Part shown: piece after piece, positions 62,454 through 64,000 of the stretch
Numbering within the stretch: the first letter of the stretch is position 1
Layout: each line of letters begins with the position of its first letter
Origin: Tetrahymena elliotti 4EA
Lineage: Eukaryota > Ciliophora > Oligohymenophorea > Hymenostomatida > Tetrahymenidae
DNA: 64,000 bases
Direction of reading: 5' to 3'
Assembly (NCBI GenBank): GCA_000231825.2
Contig: JH720333.1
Coordinates: forward strand, 570,802-634,801
Notes under the pieces: model-generated
Databases searched by the model: none
The model's input: the letters and a program-made list of their open reading frames with translations, nothing else
What the model was told of the DNA's origin: nothing
Program-made: the position numbers and the translations under genes

Positions 62454-64000
62454 TCCCATAATATTCATTTGAAAAAAAAACTAAATTAAATTTAAAAATT
62501 GACACTAAATCTTAATCTTTATAATAATAAAAAACAATAATTTAATTATATTACTAAAACCTTAAACTAAAAATCTACTTTGTAAATAATATATTATATT
62601 TATTTGTAATCAAAATTTTAATAGTTATTATTATTAACTTTCAAGCTAATTAATTAATTCTTCAATTTCTACTTCTCATTTAATTTTCATCAAAAAAAAA
62701 ATGGAAGAAATATAAGCAAATCAATAACTTAAATTAATTTTTTTATTTTTTTCAAATGAAAAAGAATATCAATCAATTAATAAAATTATATGAAGAGACG
62801 ATCTTCTATACAATTAGTGATTTAGTAATCTAATTTGATCAATTCAAAAGTACTTGAGATCTATTTTTTCGATTCAAGCTTATCTATTTGTATGTAATAC
62901 TTTGTTTCTATCTAATTTATTAAAAATATGAAAAAATATTTATTAAAGTTGAGATTAACTGATATTTTAAAGCTAAAATAATAAACCTCATTTAAAGAAT
63001 AATTTTTTTATTCCATTTATATTTTAAACAGCTTTTAAATTTCTAGGTTGTCAGAATTACTTTTGAACTGAACCTTCATTTTTGATTAATTCACAGTAGA
63101 AATAAAAAAATTTAATAATATGTAAAAATGCAGTTTTACTGGAAAGAATCTATCATTTAGTTTCCAATTGATTATATTCAATTAATATTATAAGCAACAT
63201 GAATTTTCTTTAATAGTATCTTTTTATCAAACTAGAATGGTGATATTTTTAATTTCTTTTGGATTTCTTATCAAAAGTTAAAAGTAAATTAATTCAAATT
63301 TATTTCAATTTATGAGAGAAAGCAAAATATTTTTTTGATTCAATTATTTTCAAGAAAAAATAGGTTTTATCAACATAAAAAATTCATTTAATTTTTAATT
63401 TGCTTAAACTTTTCTTTTATTTATTTCTTTATCCTATGTAAAGAATTAGATTTTTTTTACAGTAAATCAAAGTTAATTGATAATCAAATTTACTGTATAA
63501 ATAATACTCTATAGTAGTTGCCATCCGACTAAATTGAATAACCCAAAACTCACAAGAAAAATGAAATCCAATTCTAATTTTCTCAATGATACGTTTATTA
63601 AGTGTCAAAATTCACAGAGGTGATTTTACATCATTTAAAACAAAATTAATTATAGAAAAATAAAAACCTAATTTCTATTGAATGAAAACAAAAAATATTA
63701 ATATGTGAATAGTTAATTTGGTTTTTATGGTAAAACCTGTAAAACATTTTAAAACAAAGATTATTCATATGTTTTAAATTAAAAATAGAAATCATTAATG
63801 TTTGCTTTTATTTACATTATGATTATTAGGTAAAAAGAGCATTCTGTAATAGTTACTTATCTAATCTTTTTTGATTCTTCTAGTATGAATTTGGTAGCTT
63901 AAGCCAATTAATATTGTAAGCTAGTTTTATTGTCCTAATATTTTTCAAATCAATATAAGATGAAAACTTTTTATCAAAGTTTTCTTGATTTATTTTAAGA
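62454..64000. other. AT-rich right flank
   Basis: No supported gene; a 30-codon frame from ATG at 62701 is too short to credit. No telomere repeat at the window edge. Confidence 0.5.

Noticed and set aside
1..64000. CRISPR arrays, operons, bacterial promoters or Shine-Dalgarno sites
   Set aside because: The window is eukaryotic (spliced genes, ciliate code, Pol III tRNAs); no regularly spaced identical repeats were seen.

Overview
The window is macronuclear DNA of a ciliate, most likely Tetrahymena or a close relative. Every convincing protein frame uses TAA and TAG as glutamine and ends only at TGA. The sequence is extremely AT-rich, exons are the GC-richer islands, and introns are GT-AG, about 40 to 420 bp and almost pure A/T. 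No C4A2/G4T2 telomere repeat is seen at either end, so this is an internal piece of a chromosome. Gene models below were built by hand with TGA as the only stop; every splice junction was checked for reading-frame phase. A standard-code ORF search would break most of these genes.

Layout. 0-10 kb: a cilia-type DIxGA/TNPLxP repeat protein (+), a degenerate tandem repeat field, proteasome subunit beta-7 (-), and an unrecognised 455-aa protein (+). 9-17 kb: a possible 85-aa protein, a 1,087-aa importin-beta-family receptor (importin-4/Kap123 type), a possible small gene on the minus strand, and an FKBP-TPR-cyclophilin dual immunophilin. 18-31 kb: a 318-aa protein with a mitochondrial-looking N-terminus, a long AT desert containing stacked inverted repeats, a TGL/SDP1-type patatin lipase, a neutral-sphingomyelinase-like phosphodiesterase, and a puzzling reading frame at 29.9-30.65 kb that stays protein-like only if TGA is also read as an amino acid. 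31-40 kb: a 1,304-aa coiled-coil protein (-), three identical tRNA-Ala(AGC) genes, a CTP-dependent lipid-kinase-like membrane protein (-), and an isolated GC-rich, strongly foldable segment ending in T10 that looks like an unannotated Pol III RNA. 40-64 kb: a UBE2S-type E2 with a long Q/N-rich tail (-), a large LRR plus Sfi1-like plus coiled-coil protein (+), a kinase-dead kinase-like protein and an intact ULK-like kinase in tandem (+), a DENN-domain protein in one 3.4-kb exon (-), and a small protein starting MGCTSGK (+).

The genes do not form an operon or a mobile cassette; this is ordinary eukaryotic housekeeping and cytoskeletal/membrane-traffic content. Themes that recur are lipid handling (patatin, sphingomyelinase, CTP-transferase), membrane traffic (DENN), ubiquitin/proteasome, and basal body or cytoskeleton candidates (DIxGA protein, LRR-Sfi1 protein, coiled-coil protein). 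The most unusual items are the 29.9-kb frame, the 38.8-kb RNA candidate, the dual immunophilin and the dead/active kinase pair.
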